Shown here: positions 15,158-23,251 of the stretch, one piece after another
Numbering within the stretch: position 1 is the first letter of the stretch
How the letters are laid out: every line of letters begins with the position of its first letter
DNA from: a bacterium
GTDB lineage: Bacteria > Bacillota_I > Bacilli_A > Izemoplasmatales > UBA1188
Assembly: GCA_017960565.1 (NCBI GenBank)
Contig: JAGCYY010000017.1
Location: 1-43,270, forward strand
Length of the DNA stretch: 43,270 bases
Direction of reading: 5' to 3'
Notes under the pieces: model-generated
What the model was told of the DNA's origin: nothing
Seen by the model: only the letters and a program-made list of their open reading frames with translations
The model's database searches: none
Program-made: the position numbers and the translations under genes

Positions 15158-16102
15158 ATGAAGAAAAAACGAGATTTTATAATAATCGCATCAGCACTAA
15201 TCTTTATCATCTTTTCATTTATATTAATATATCTCTTAGTAAATAAATTTGATGATGTCGATATATTATCGGTTAAAAAAGAATATAATAGAGTATTTGA
15301 ATCAAGTGAAGATACATTAGATATTCCAATTTATATTGGAAAAAGAAACACATTTCTATCTAATTATAAAGAAATAGAATCAACATCAATTTCAAGCAAT
15401 AATATTCAACTAAAAGCGAGCCTTTCTCAAATAGAAGTAGGATGCACACTAATATACAACAGGAATAAATATTATGAATATATCTATCATCTTTCATTCG
15501 ATTCTTATGATAGTTTTCAAGAACCTCTTTTTATGAGCGATGGTTTATTTAATATCACATATAAAAATGGAAATCGTCTTTCTTTTAGAATCGGCAATCT
15601 CTCTTTATTTTTTAACTCAAACCTTAATACAAGAAAAGATATATTCTTTTCTAGATTGCAAGCTGTCACAAATGAAATTGAAGGCATTGAAACAATTGTA
15701 GGTGTAAATATCTCTATCAAAAATAACACAGATTCCTCAATTCATATAAAAAGCATCTCCATCAAAAATGAACATTATGATCTAGATTATATGAACTATG
15801 AAAATAAACAGATAGATACAGCATTAAATCTTAGATCAAGAGATGAATCATATAATTATACGAGATTATTTATCGATAAAAGTGATATGAATTTGAACAT
15901 AGAGCCTATTGAAATTAAAGATATATTTATTCCATTAATCTATACAAAAGCAATCTTATCACTAGATAGATTTCCAGTTTATATCGAATATGAAATAGAT
16001 GAAAATGAATATCTATTTGTACAAGATGATTTCCAATTTATGAAAAGAATGGATGTATTAAATCATAATGGTATAGAAAAATATGTCTATAGATATCATT
16101 AA
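15158..16102 (+). CDS. Membrane-anchored extracellular protein of unknown function
   Basis: A 314-residue protein. One N-terminal hydrophobic helix (about 8-30, IIIASALIFIIFSFILIYLL) follows a KKKR cluster, so the rest should face outside. It has no lipobox and no motif I recognise. The outer part is strand-rich with several 'Y.Y' and 'N.S' patterns. It starts 3 nt after the upstream stop, with a GAGGA from that gene's end serving as ribosome site. Its 3' end overlaps the ATPase gene by 20 nt, so it is clearly part of the same operon. A role as accessory or receptor protein for the ABC transporter is inference from position. Confidence 0.65.
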   Translation: MKKKRDFIIIASALIFIIFSFILIYLLVNKFDDVDILSVKKEYNRVFESSEDTLDIPIYIGKRNTFLSNYKEIESTSISSNNIQLKASLSQIEVGCTLIYNRNKYYEYIYHLSFDSYDSFQEPLFMSDGLFNITYKNGNRLSFRIGNLSLFFNSNLNTRKDIFFSRLQAVTNEIEGIETIVGVNISIKNNTDSSIHIKSISIKNEHYDLDYMNYENKQIDTALNLRSRDESYNYTRLFIDKSDMNLNIEPIEIKDIFIPLIYTKAILSLDRFPVYIEYEIDENEYLFVQDDFQFMKRMDVLNHNGIEKYVYRYH

Positions 16103-16688
16103 TTTAAGAAAAAGTTATGGCAAAATAGATATCTTAAAAGGAATATCATATAACTTTAAAGACCATAAAAAGTATTTAATTAAAGGTGAAAATGGCATCG
16201 GTAAATCAACATTATTTAAAGCTATTCTTCATCAAATATCATATCTTGGAGAAATAAATATAGAAGGAAGAATAAGCTATTCTCCAGAAGGATTTAATTT
16301 TCCTCCATATATGAGCCTTTATAGAACTATTAAAATCTTCTCAACTTTAAGTGAAGACATATTAGATTTTGAAAACAAATTAGCTAATCTATTAAAGCTT
16401 TTTAAACTTGAGGAACATAAGAATGCTTATCTTGGGTCTTTAAGTAAAGGAGAGAAACAAAAGGTTAATTTGATTCAATCATATCTAACACCATCAGAGA
16501 TTCTATTATTAGATGAACCCCTTTCAGGTCTCGATAGTGAATCAAAAGAAAAATTCTTAAATTTAATAAAAAAAGATGATAGATTAGTCATCATTATCTC
16601 TCATGAGATATCTAATTTTAATGCAAATGATTTTAATATATTGGAGATAGAAAATGGAATTATTAAAACCATTTCAAAAATACATTAA
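16083..16688 (+). CDS. Small ABC transporter ATPase
   Basis: A 201-residue stand-alone ABC ATPase. Walker A is GENGIGKST (35-43). The signature is 'LGSLSKGEKQKV' (LSKGE at 120-124, a variant of LSGGQ). Walker B is 'ILLLDEPLSGLD' with D144 E145, and the switch His lies in 'VIIISHEI'. At about 200 residues it is shorter than most and resembles ATPases of small ABC-2 exporters and bacteriocin or lantibiotic self-protection systems. It overlaps the upstream gene by 20 nt and the permease gene by 35 nt, so expression is coupled. No clear ribosome site precedes the ATG at 16083; translational coupling is likely. The substrate is unknown. Confidence 0.85.
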   Translation: MSIDIINLRKSYGKIDILKGISYNFKDHKKYLIKGENGIGKSTLFKAILHQISYLGEINIEGRISYSPEGFNFPPYMSLYRTIKIFSTLSEDILDFENKLANLLKLFKLEEHKNAYLGSLSKGEKQKVNLIQSYLTPSEILLLDEPLSGLDSESKEKFLNLIKKDDRLVIIISHEISNFNANDFNILEIENGIIKTISKIH

Positions 16689-17394
16689 AACACATCTTTA
16701 TTATCTCTTATCAAAGAAAAATGTCATATTTATATCTATTTTGAACATCCTTTGTTTATTTTATTTTCTATACATCTCAGGTATCTTTGATGGAATAGGA
16801 AGTATAGATGCTAAAAGAGATGAATATTTTAATAGATTCAATAACGATTATTTTTTCTTTCTAAAGATAGTTTATATCTCTTTTATAATCTTTATAAGTA
16901 TTGGATATTTTGGAAGAGAATATGCTAAATATAAAGAACTATTCATAAGAGATAAAAAAACGAAAGCTTTCTTTTATATCACTAAATATATTTCTATAAT
17001 ATTATTCAATTTGTTTGAACTCTTGTTTCTAATTTTTAACTACCTTTTCATTTTAGCCTTAATGCCCTATGGTAGATTCTTTATATCAACATTTAGGGCA
17101 TTTTCAAGGCTATTCCTCCTCGGAATCTTTTATTTATTCTTTTCATCATTCTTTCTTTTGATATTTAACACATATCTTGCATCTATAATATCTATGATAT
17201 GCTATTGGTTTTCTTTTATATATTCACAATATTATGAAAAACTCACAAATGGAGTTAAAGTCCTATTATTGTTATTTCCGTTTGGCGAATCCAATAATAT
17301 TGAATTTATATATGGATCATTTCATGTAATGATATACACATTTCTTTTAATTCTTTTGAATCTTTTCATCATTATATTAAGAGATGATGTATAA
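16654..17394 (+). CDS. ABC transporter permease (six-helix, ABC-2-like)
   Basis: A 246-residue, very hydrophobic protein with about six predicted helices (for example VIFISILNILCLFYFLYISGIF, FLKIVYISFIIFISIGYFG, MIYTFLLILLNLFIIIL). The layout fits ABC-2-type exporter permeases. A GGAG 7-8 nt before the ATG at 16654 supports the start inside the end of the ATPase gene. With that ATPase it would form one complete transporter (two of each chain). Nothing in the sequence names the substrate. The two upstream exported proteins in the same operon make an envelope or secreted substrate plausible. Confidence 0.75.
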   Translation: MELLKPFQKYIKTHLYYLLSKKNVIFISILNILCLFYFLYISGIFDGIGSIDAKRDEYFNRFNNDYFFFLKIVYISFIIFISIGYFGREYAKYKELFIRDKKTKAFFYITKYISIILFNLFELLFLIFNYLFILALMPYGRFFISTFRAFSRLFLLGIFYLFFSSFFLLIFNTYLASIISMICYWFSFIYSQYYEKLTNGVKVLLLLFPFGESNNIEFIYGSFHVMIYTFLLILLNLFIIILRDDV

Positions 17395-17421
17395 GTATCA
17401 AAATCGTTTAAAAAATACACT

Positions 17422-17449
17422 TTTTATATGAAAACATATAAAATTTTAT
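17422..17449 (+). terminator. AT-only hairpin at the end of the ABC operon
   Basis: TTTTATATG (17422-17430), AAAA, CATATAAAA (17435-17443) is a perfect 9-bp stem-loop followed by TTTTATA. It is weak in energy but well placed as an operon end. Confidence 0.5.
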
Positions 17450-17520
17450 AACTTATATAGTCAAACAAAGTTTTATTGTGATATCATAAACTATGTATCA
17501 TTATATGAGGAGATAGAATA

Positions 17521-18942
17521 ATGAACATTAGAAAAACAAAAATAGTATGTACACTCGGTCCTGCATCGGATAATAAAGAGATACTCAAAAAACTTATAAA
17601 TGCCGGTTTAAACGTTGCTAGAGTGAATTTCTCTCACGGAGATGATGCAAATCACATAAACACAATAAAACTTGTAAGAGAAGTTGAAGATGAGCTAAAT
17701 ACATTTATTGGTATACTCGCAGATTTAAAAGGTCCTAAAATTAGAGTTGGACTTTTTGAAAATGGAAAAGAATTATTTAAAGCACATGAAACAATAGATG
17801 TATATCTAGAACCAAGAATTGGTAACCATCACGAATTTTCAATCAATCAGCCCGAATTATTTAAAGACGTTAAAGTCGGAGATAAACTTTTAGTTGATGA
17901 TGGAAAAGTTATTTTAAAGATTATTGAATCTAAAGATGACTATATGAAAGTTGAAACAATGAATGAAGGCTACATCTCAAGCAACAAAGGTATAAACGCT
18001 CCAGGGGTAATACTCACTATGCCATTTGTGAGTGAAAAAGATAAACACGACTTAGAATTGATTGTTAAATATGGGGTAAACGCCGTTGCATCATCATTTG
18101 TAAGACGCCCACAAGATGTTTTAGATATTAGAAAAATTTTAGATGATCTCGGTGGAGAAGATATTGAAATTATCGCAAAAATTGAAAACCAAGAAGGCAT
18201 CGATAATATCGAAGAAATAATCAAAGTTGCGGATGGAATCATGGTCGCAAGAGGTGATATGGGTGTTGAAGTTCCTCTTGAAATGGTTCCGATCAATCAA
18301 AAGAAGATAATTAGAATGTGCAACGATATGGGTAAACCAGTAATCACTGCAACACATATGTTAGAATCGATGATTACCTGCCCAAGACCTACTAGAGCTG
18401 AAGCTGGTGATGTTGCGAACGCTGTTTTAGATGGCACAGATGCCGTTATGTTATCAGGCGAAAGTGCTGTTGGTGAATATCCAGTAGAAGCAGTAAAAAC
18501 AATGTCTGATATCGTAATTGAAGCTGAAAAGATTATCAATTATGAAAAACGTTTTGATAGAATCAATTTATCAAGCAAAGATTCAATAAATGATGCAATA
18601 GGTATTTCGGTTGTTTCTTGTGCACTCTCACTAAAACATGCTAAATCAATTTTTGCATTTACTGAGACTGGCGGAACTGCAAAACGTATTTCAAGATATC
18701 GTCCATCTCTTCCAATAATAGCTTGCTCTGACAGTAAGAGAACATGTGAAAAACTAGCATATTACTGGGGAGTATATCCTATACTTGTAAAATCAGTTCA
18801 ACATTTCCTACAGCACGATTATATCGCTGTTGAAGAAGGCTATAAACTCGGTTTTAAAAAAGATGATTTAATAATTATGACAAGCGGTTTTGGTGTCGCT
18901 CATGGTCAAACAAACACAATAAGAATAATCACATTGGATTAA
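17521..18942 (+). CDS. pyk: Pyruvate kinase
   Basis: A 473-residue pyruvate kinase, which makes pyruvate and ATP from phosphoenolpyruvate and ADP in glycolysis. Visible motifs are the N-terminal 'RKTKIVCTLGPAS', 'ARVNFSHGD', the active-site 'ADLKGPKIRVG', 'IIAKIENQEGIDNIEEI' with the catalytic Lys/Glu, 'GIMVARGDMGVEVP' and 'ATHMLESMI..PRPTRAE'. The C-terminal effector domain is present ('FTETGGTAKRISRYRPSLPI'). The extra PEP-utiliser domain found in many Bacilli is absent, so the enzyme is the short form. A GAGGAG at 17507-17512 precedes the ATG. The lipid kinase gene follows after 3 nt. Confidence 0.96.
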   Translation: MNIRKTKIVCTLGPASDNKEILKKLINAGLNVARVNFSHGDDANHINTIKLVREVEDELNTFIGILADLKGPKIRVGLFENGKELFKAHETIDVYLEPRIGNHHEFSINQPELFKDVKVGDKLLVDDGKVILKIIESKDDYMKVETMNEGYISSNKGINAPGVILTMPFVSEKDKHDLELIVKYGVNAVASSFVRRPQDVLDIRKILDDLGGEDIEIIAKIENQEGIDNIEEIIKVADGIMVARGDMGVEVPLEMVPINQKKIIRMCNDMGKPVITATHMLESMITCPRPTRAEAGDVANAVLDGTDAVMLSGESAVGEYPVEAVKTMSDIVIEAEKIINYEKRFDRINLSSKDSINDAIGISVVSCALSLKHAKSIFAFTETGGTAKRISRYRPSLPIIACSDSKRTCEKLAYYWGVYPILVKSVQHFLQHDYIAVEEGYKLGFKKDDLIIMTSGFGVAHGQTNTIRIITLD

Positions 18943-18945
18943 TAA

Positions 18946-19830
18946 ATGGAAAATAAGAAAGTAATATTTGTTTATAATCCATCTGCTGGTAAAGGCAAAG
19001 TCGAAAAAAACATTGATTTTATTAAAAATGCTATAAAAGAAAAATTTGGATTATTAGACATTCATCGTTCAACATCTAATGATGATTTTCAAAAAACTAT
19101 CAAAGAAGCCTGTAAGAGTTACGATTATATATTATTTTCAGGCGGTGATGGCACTTTTAATATGACTATAAATGCTATACCTCTAGATCTTCCAAATCTA
19201 CCTATTTTTGGTTATCTCCCTGGTGGCTCCACAAACGACATGGGATATAATGTAAATATCTCTAAAAAAATAAAAGAAGGCATATATGATCTATTAAATG
19301 CATCTCCAATTGAATATAATATCGGTACAATTGGGGATCATAAATTTATCTATGTTGCTGATTTTGGTGCATTCACAAATGTGTCGCATATAACACCCGC
19401 AGAAACAAAACGCAAATTTGGTCGACTTGCTTATTTAAAATATGCAATTCAATCAATCAAAACAACAGTTAAGCCACATAGAATAATTGTTGATGGGGTA
19501 GTTTACCATACACCACTAATGATTATTTCTAATTCAAGAGAAGTAGGTTCATTCAAAATCAATCCTGAAAAAGAACAAAATGATGGACTTTACTATATTG
19601 TTATTGTAAAGAATGGAAGATTCAATGGTTTCTTTAATATCATATATCTCTTTGCTTTTGGTCTTGAACAAGCTATCAAAAAGAACAAAGTTATTTCTTT
19701 TCAATCACCATTATTCAAACTTGATTGTGATTATGAAGATTGGGATGTTGATGGGGAATATATAAAACTAAAATTTCCACTCACGTGTGGATATTCAAGA
19801 AAAAAAATCAGAATCTTAACCAATAGATAA
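18946..19830 (+). CDS. Diacylglycerol/lipid kinase (DagK/YegS family)
   Basis: A 294-residue lipid kinase of the diacylglycerol kinase catalytic family, which phosphorylates diacylglycerol or related lipids with ATP. The N-terminal 'FVYNPSAGKGK' and the nucleotide-binding 'FSGGDGTFNMTINA' are diagnostic. 'YLPGGSTNDMGYNV' is the usual 'P.GT.ND' motif with Ser in place of Thr. 'GSFKINPEKEQNDGLYYIVI' and 'WDVDGEYI' match the C-terminal domain. It starts 3 nt after pyk with only a weak GGA, so translation is probably coupled to pyk. In Gram-positive bacteria this enzyme recycles diacylglycerol from lipoteichoic acid synthesis; whether that applies here is unknown. Confidence 0.9.
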   Translation: MENKKVIFVYNPSAGKGKVEKNIDFIKNAIKEKFGLLDIHRSTSNDDFQKTIKEACKSYDYILFSGGDGTFNMTINAIPLDLPNLPIFGYLPGGSTNDMGYNVNISKKIKEGIYDLLNASPIEYNIGTIGDHKFIYVADFGAFTNVSHITPAETKRKFGRLAYLKYAIQSIKTTVKPHRIIVDGVVYHTPLMIISNSREVGSFKINPEKEQNDGLYYIVIVKNGRFNGFFNIIYLFAFGLEQAIKKNKVISFQSPLFKLDCDYEDWDVDGEYIKLKFPLTCGYSRKKIRILTNR

Positions 19831-20025
19831 CAATCTAGTGATATTGCTCATTCTTTAATACAAATTAGGCTGTTTTAAAAGTATATATTGTTAGAATATT
19901 CAATTAATCTATATTCAAATGAAAGTACGATTTTGTATTTTCATTTTTATTTTAAATTGTTCATATTATTTTATATAAAATAAAACATTAAAAAAATACT
20001 TGATTTTATATCTCAATTATTATAT

Positions 20026-20031
20026 TATAAT
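20026..20031 (+). promoter_or_regulatory. Likely -10 box of the potABCD operon
   Basis: A perfect TATAAT predicts a start near 20038, inside the first dyad of the operator array. The -35 is not clear: TTGATT at 20000-20005 would give a long 20-bp spacer. The region 19831-20025 holds nothing else I can support. Confidence 0.5.
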
Positions 20032-20034
20032 CTT

Positions 20035-20124
20035 TGTTTAAAATAATAAACACTATGTTTATTATCTCTAAACATATATCAATTCTTTTATTTTTTTAGT
20101 TAATTTGTTTACAAAAAATAAACA
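20035..20124 (+). promoter_or_regulatory. Array of three TGTTTA-N6/7-TAAACA dyads before potA
   Basis: TGTTTA/TAAACA pairs occur at 20035-20052 (6-nt centre), 20056-20074 (7-nt centre) and 20106-20124 (7-nt centre). The first two abut to form a perfect 10-bp dyad, ATAATAAACA-CTA-TGTTTATTAT (20043-20065). All lie between the likely -10 and the potA ribosome site, as expected for roadblock-type repressor sites. I do not recognise the regulator. Confidence 0.6.
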
Positions 20125-20149
20125 GAAAAATTATTGGAGGTTATTCTTA

Positions 20150-21529
20150 ATGGAAAAAGTATTAGTTGATTTAAAAAACATTTGTCAATCTTTCGGAGAT
20201 TTTGAAGTACTTCATGACTTCAATCTTCAGATTATGGAGAATGAATTTGTCACCCTACTTGGACCATCTGGGTGTGGCAAAACTACACTTTTAAGAATGA
20301 TTGGCGGATTTGATTCACCTACATCAGGAGAAATCTATTTCGATGGTAAATTAATAAATGATGTTGAGCCAAACAATAGACCAATCAATACCGTTTTCCA
20401 AAAATATGCTCTCTTTACACACTTAAATGTATTTGAAAACGTTGCTTTTGGACTTAAAATTAAAAAAGTTCCTAAAAATGAAATCGAAAAACGTGTTATG
20501 GATGCCTTAAAACAAGTGCATCTTGAAGAATATAGAGATCGTAAAATCGATCAACTCTCAGGTGGTCAACAACAACGTGTCGCAATGGCTCGTGCAATTG
20601 TCCTAAAACCTAAACTATTATTGCTTGATGAACCTCTAGCTGCTCTAGATAGAAAACTAAGACAAGATTTGAGATATGAACTTAAAGATATGCAAAGAAG
20701 TCTTGGTATAACATTCATCTATGTAACTCACGATCAAGAAGAAGCTCTAACAATGTCAGATACAGTAGTTATCATGAACGAAGGTAGAATTCTACAAATT
20801 GGTTCTCCTGAAATGATTTACAATGAACCTGAAACTAGATTTGTTGCGAACTTCATCGGTGAATCAAACATAGTTGATGGGCAGATGATAAAAGATAAAG
20901 TATGTATGTTTGAAGGCGTTCAATTCCCATGTACCTATACAGGTTTTTCAAAGAATGAAGAAGTTGACATCGTTATTCGTCCAGAAGATTTCTTAATTGT
21001 CAATAAGAACGAATCTAAACTCACTGGAAGAATCGATTCAAAAACATTCCAAGGAGCTCTTCACGAAATAAATATTATCGATCAAAATGGCACAGAACTT
21101 ACAGTACATACAACTAAAGATTATCCACTTGACCTAGAAGTTGGTTTAACAGTTGATCCTGAAAATATCACTGTTATGAAAAAACCTGGTGTAAACATCT
21201 ACACAGGTGTTATGGAAGAAGATGGATATGTAAGGATTTCAGATGATATCCTTCTTGAAACTGATTCAGAACTTGAAGAAGGCACAGATGTAGTTGTAAG
21301 AATATTAACACAAGATGTTTTATTAGATGATATAGATGAATCTGATTTTGAAGGAACAATCGAAGATATCAAGAAACGTGATATGTACTATGATGTATAT
21401 ATTAAATCAGGCGATAAAAGAATCATATCATCAACATCTAAAGTACATCATGTAGGTGAAACCACAGGTATTTGGGTTAAAAAAGAAAAAGTAGTAGTAA
21501 ATGTTGAGGAGGATCTTTCAAATGAATGA
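20150..21529 (+). CDS. potA: Spermidine/putrescine-type ABC transporter ATPase with long C-terminus
   Basis: A 459-residue ATPase of the polyamine (PotA) importer type. The ATG at 20150 is chosen because GGAGG lies at 20136-20140; an upstream TTG lacks a site. Walker A is GPSGCGKTT (38-46), the Q-loop is 'NTVFQKYALFTHLNVFENV', the signature is 'LSGGQQQRVAMARAI', Walker B is 'KLLLLDEPLAALD' and the switch is 'FIYVTHDQEEA'. 'RFVANFIGESNIVDG' begins the TOBE region. Usual PotA proteins end near residue 360-370. Here about 90-100 further residues (ending in an acidic VNVEEDLSNE) add what looks like another small beta domain. The 3' end overlaps potB by 8 nt. Confidence 0.88.
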   Translation: MEKVLVDLKNICQSFGDFEVLHDFNLQIMENEFVTLLGPSGCGKTTLLRMIGGFDSPTSGEIYFDGKLINDVEPNNRPINTVFQKYALFTHLNVFENVAFGLKIKKVPKNEIEKRVMDALKQVHLEEYRDRKIDQLSGGQQQRVAMARAIVLKPKLLLLDEPLAALDRKLRQDLRYELKDMQRSLGITFIYVTHDQEEALTMSDTVVIMNEGRILQIGSPEMIYNEPETRFVANFIGESNIVDGQMIKDKVCMFEGVQFPCTYTGFSKNEEVDIVIRPEDFLIVNKNESKLTGRIDSKTFQGALHEINIIDQNGTELTVHTTKDYPLDLEVGLTVDPENITVMKKPGVNIYTGVMEEDGYVRISDDILLETDSELEEGTDVVVRILTQDVLLDDIDESDFEGTIEDIKKRDMYYDVYIKSGDKRIISSTSKVHHVGETTGIWVKKEKVVVNVEEDLSNE

Positions 21530-22382
21530 TATTTCTCAAGTTATAACTCAAGATACTAAAAGAATTAAAAAATTAAAGAAAACTAAATCTTTCGCTATTC
21601 CATACCTCGTATGGATGGGAATCTTCTTAGTTGTTCCAATGCTGATATTAATCTTTTTAGCATTCACTACATATGATTTTTCTCAAAACTCTGAGGTTCA
21701 CTTTACACTTTCAAATTGGGCATATGTATTCAATTCTAGATATGCAGTAACTGTATTTTGGCCAAGCGTTTTTAGAAGCTTTTATGTTTCTTTTATAGTA
21801 ACACTTATCTGTCTTGTGATCGGTTATCCTGTTGCTTATCTTATGTCTAAACTAAAAGCTAAATATCGCGCTCTTATAATGATATTCTTATCACTTCCTC
21901 TTTGGTGTAACCAAGTCTTAAGAATCATTTCATGGAGAACTATATTTGAAATCTTAGGTTTAAATTATAATGAATTTTATATTTTTAATATAATTGTGGC
22001 TATGGTATCGATGTATTTACCATTTATGATTCTTCCTATCTATACTGTACTTGAAAAACTAGACAAGAGAGTCATTGAAGCATCTTATGATTTAGGCTGT
22101 TCAAAGATACAATCATTCTTTAAAGTTACTCTTCCATTATCTCTTGGTGGAATTGTATCTGGCGTTATTATGACATTCCTTCCATCCCTAACATCTTTCG
22201 AAGTTAGTGATGCAGTAAGTTATAACACTGTCTTATTACTCGGTAATTTAATACACGCAAGATTCCATGGAACTGGTGGTTATAACATCGGTAGTGTATT
22301 CTCAATTATAACTATTGTCTTCACAGTAGTAGGATTCATCTTAGTACTCAAGGTAGACAAGGAAGGAGAAACACTAATCTAA
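21522..22382 (+). CDS. potB: Spermidine/putrescine-type ABC permease PotB
   Basis: A 286-residue permease of the binding-protein-dependent (MetI-like) family with about six helices. The ATG at 21522 follows GAGGAGG (21506-21512) and overlaps the potA stop. A basic, cytosolic N-terminus leads into 'YLVWMGIFLVVPMLILIFLAF', and the ATPase-contact loop 'EASYDLGCSKIQSFFKVTLPL' is the usual 'EAA..LG' motif in variant form. The 'YLMSKLKAK' and 'SLPLWCNQVLRIISWR' blocks are typical of PotB. The next gene starts in a TAATG overlap, so the two permeases are translated together. Confidence 0.9.
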   Translation: MNDISQVITQDTKRIKKLKKTKSFAIPYLVWMGIFLVVPMLILIFLAFTTYDFSQNSEVHFTLSNWAYVFNSRYAVTVFWPSVFRSFYVSFIVTLICLVIGYPVAYLMSKLKAKYRALIMIFLSLPLWCNQVLRIISWRTIFEILGLNYNEFYIFNIIVAMVSMYLPFMILPIYTVLEKLDKRVIEASYDLGCSKIQSFFKVTLPLSLGGIVSGVIMTFLPSLTSFEVSDAVSYNTVLLLGNLIHARFHGTGGYNIGSVFSIITIVFTVVGFILVLKVDKEGETLI

Positions 22383-23251
22383 TGAAAAAGAAGTCTGTAT
22401 TTGATTATCTATCTATCATATTTATTGTTTTTGCATTTGTAATTATATATGCACCAATAATATTGATTTTTATTATGTCTTTCACATCTACCTATTCATT
22501 ATCAGAGATAGGTACTGGTTTTACTTTTAAATGGTATGAATCATTATTCACATCAAATTATGAAAGACTATCTATCGCATCTAAATATATAGCTAATATC
22601 GACAGCTTAAAAATAGCTATATTAAATACTTTCTTTATCACAATATTATCGACAATAATATCAACCTTCTTTGGAACATTATTCGCAATCGGTATTCATT
22701 CATTAAATAAGAAGAAAAGAACGGCATTTATGGTATTAAACAACATGCCTATAGTTAATCCGGATATTGTAACTGGTTTCTTACTATTACTAATATTTGT
22801 ATTACTACAAACATTAATTGGTCTTGAAAGAGGCTGGTTTACTGTCTTGATTGCTCATATTTTCTTCTCAATTCCATATGTTGTATTATCAGTACTACCA
22901 AGATTAAACCAAATAGACCCTAACACATATGAAGCTGCACGTGATCTTGGCTGTACAAGATTTGGTGCTGTCTTTAAAGCGATTATACCTTCTATTACAA
23001 CAGGAATTGTCTCTGGTGCTATGTTTGCATTCACGATGTCAATTGATGATTTTGTCATCACAATGTTTGTATCAGGCACAGAATTCTATAATGTTTCAAC
23101 ATGGATTGATAGCGCTATGAGAAGAGGATTCATTCCTAAGAGTGTCTATGCTTATAACTTAATCATCTTCTTAATCGCATCTATAGTTGTCCAAATGAAC
23201 AACTTCCTTCAAACAAATAAGAAAAGAAAAATAGAGGTAGTTCAAGAATGA
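22382..23251 (+). CDS. potC: Spermidine/putrescine-type ABC permease PotC
   Basis: A 289-residue MetI-like permease with about six helices, the second membrane partner of the importer. 'IIYAPIILIFIMSFTSTYSL' marks the first helix. 'NNMPIVNPDIVTGFLLLLIF' is a characteristic PotC block, and 'YEAARDLGCTRFGAVFKAIIP' is a clear EAA loop for ATPase contact. 'FTMSIDDFVITMFVSG' near the C-terminus is also typical. It starts by sharing one base with the potB stop and ends in an ATGA overlap with potD. Transport of polyamines is inferred from the four-gene set; related sets move other small cations. Confidence 0.9.
   Translation: MKKKSVFDYLSIIFIVFAFVIIYAPIILIFIMSFTSTYSLSEIGTGFTFKWYESLFTSNYERLSIASKYIANIDSLKIAILNTFFITILSTIISTFFGTLFAIGIHSLNKKKRTAFMVLNNMPIVNPDIVTGFLLLLIFVLLQTLIGLERGWFTVLIAHIFFSIPYVVLSVLPRLNQIDPNTYEAARDLGCTRFGAVFKAIIPSITTGIVSGAMFAFTMSIDDFVITMFVSGTEFYNVSTWIDSAMRRGFIPKSVYAYNLIIFLIASIVVQMNNFLQTNKKRKIEVVQE

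Noticed and set aside
20035..20124. TnrA/GlnR or CcpA sites before potA
   Set aside because: Spacing is TGT-N12/13-ACA rather than TGT-N11-ACA and the inner bases differ; no cre-like CG centre is present.
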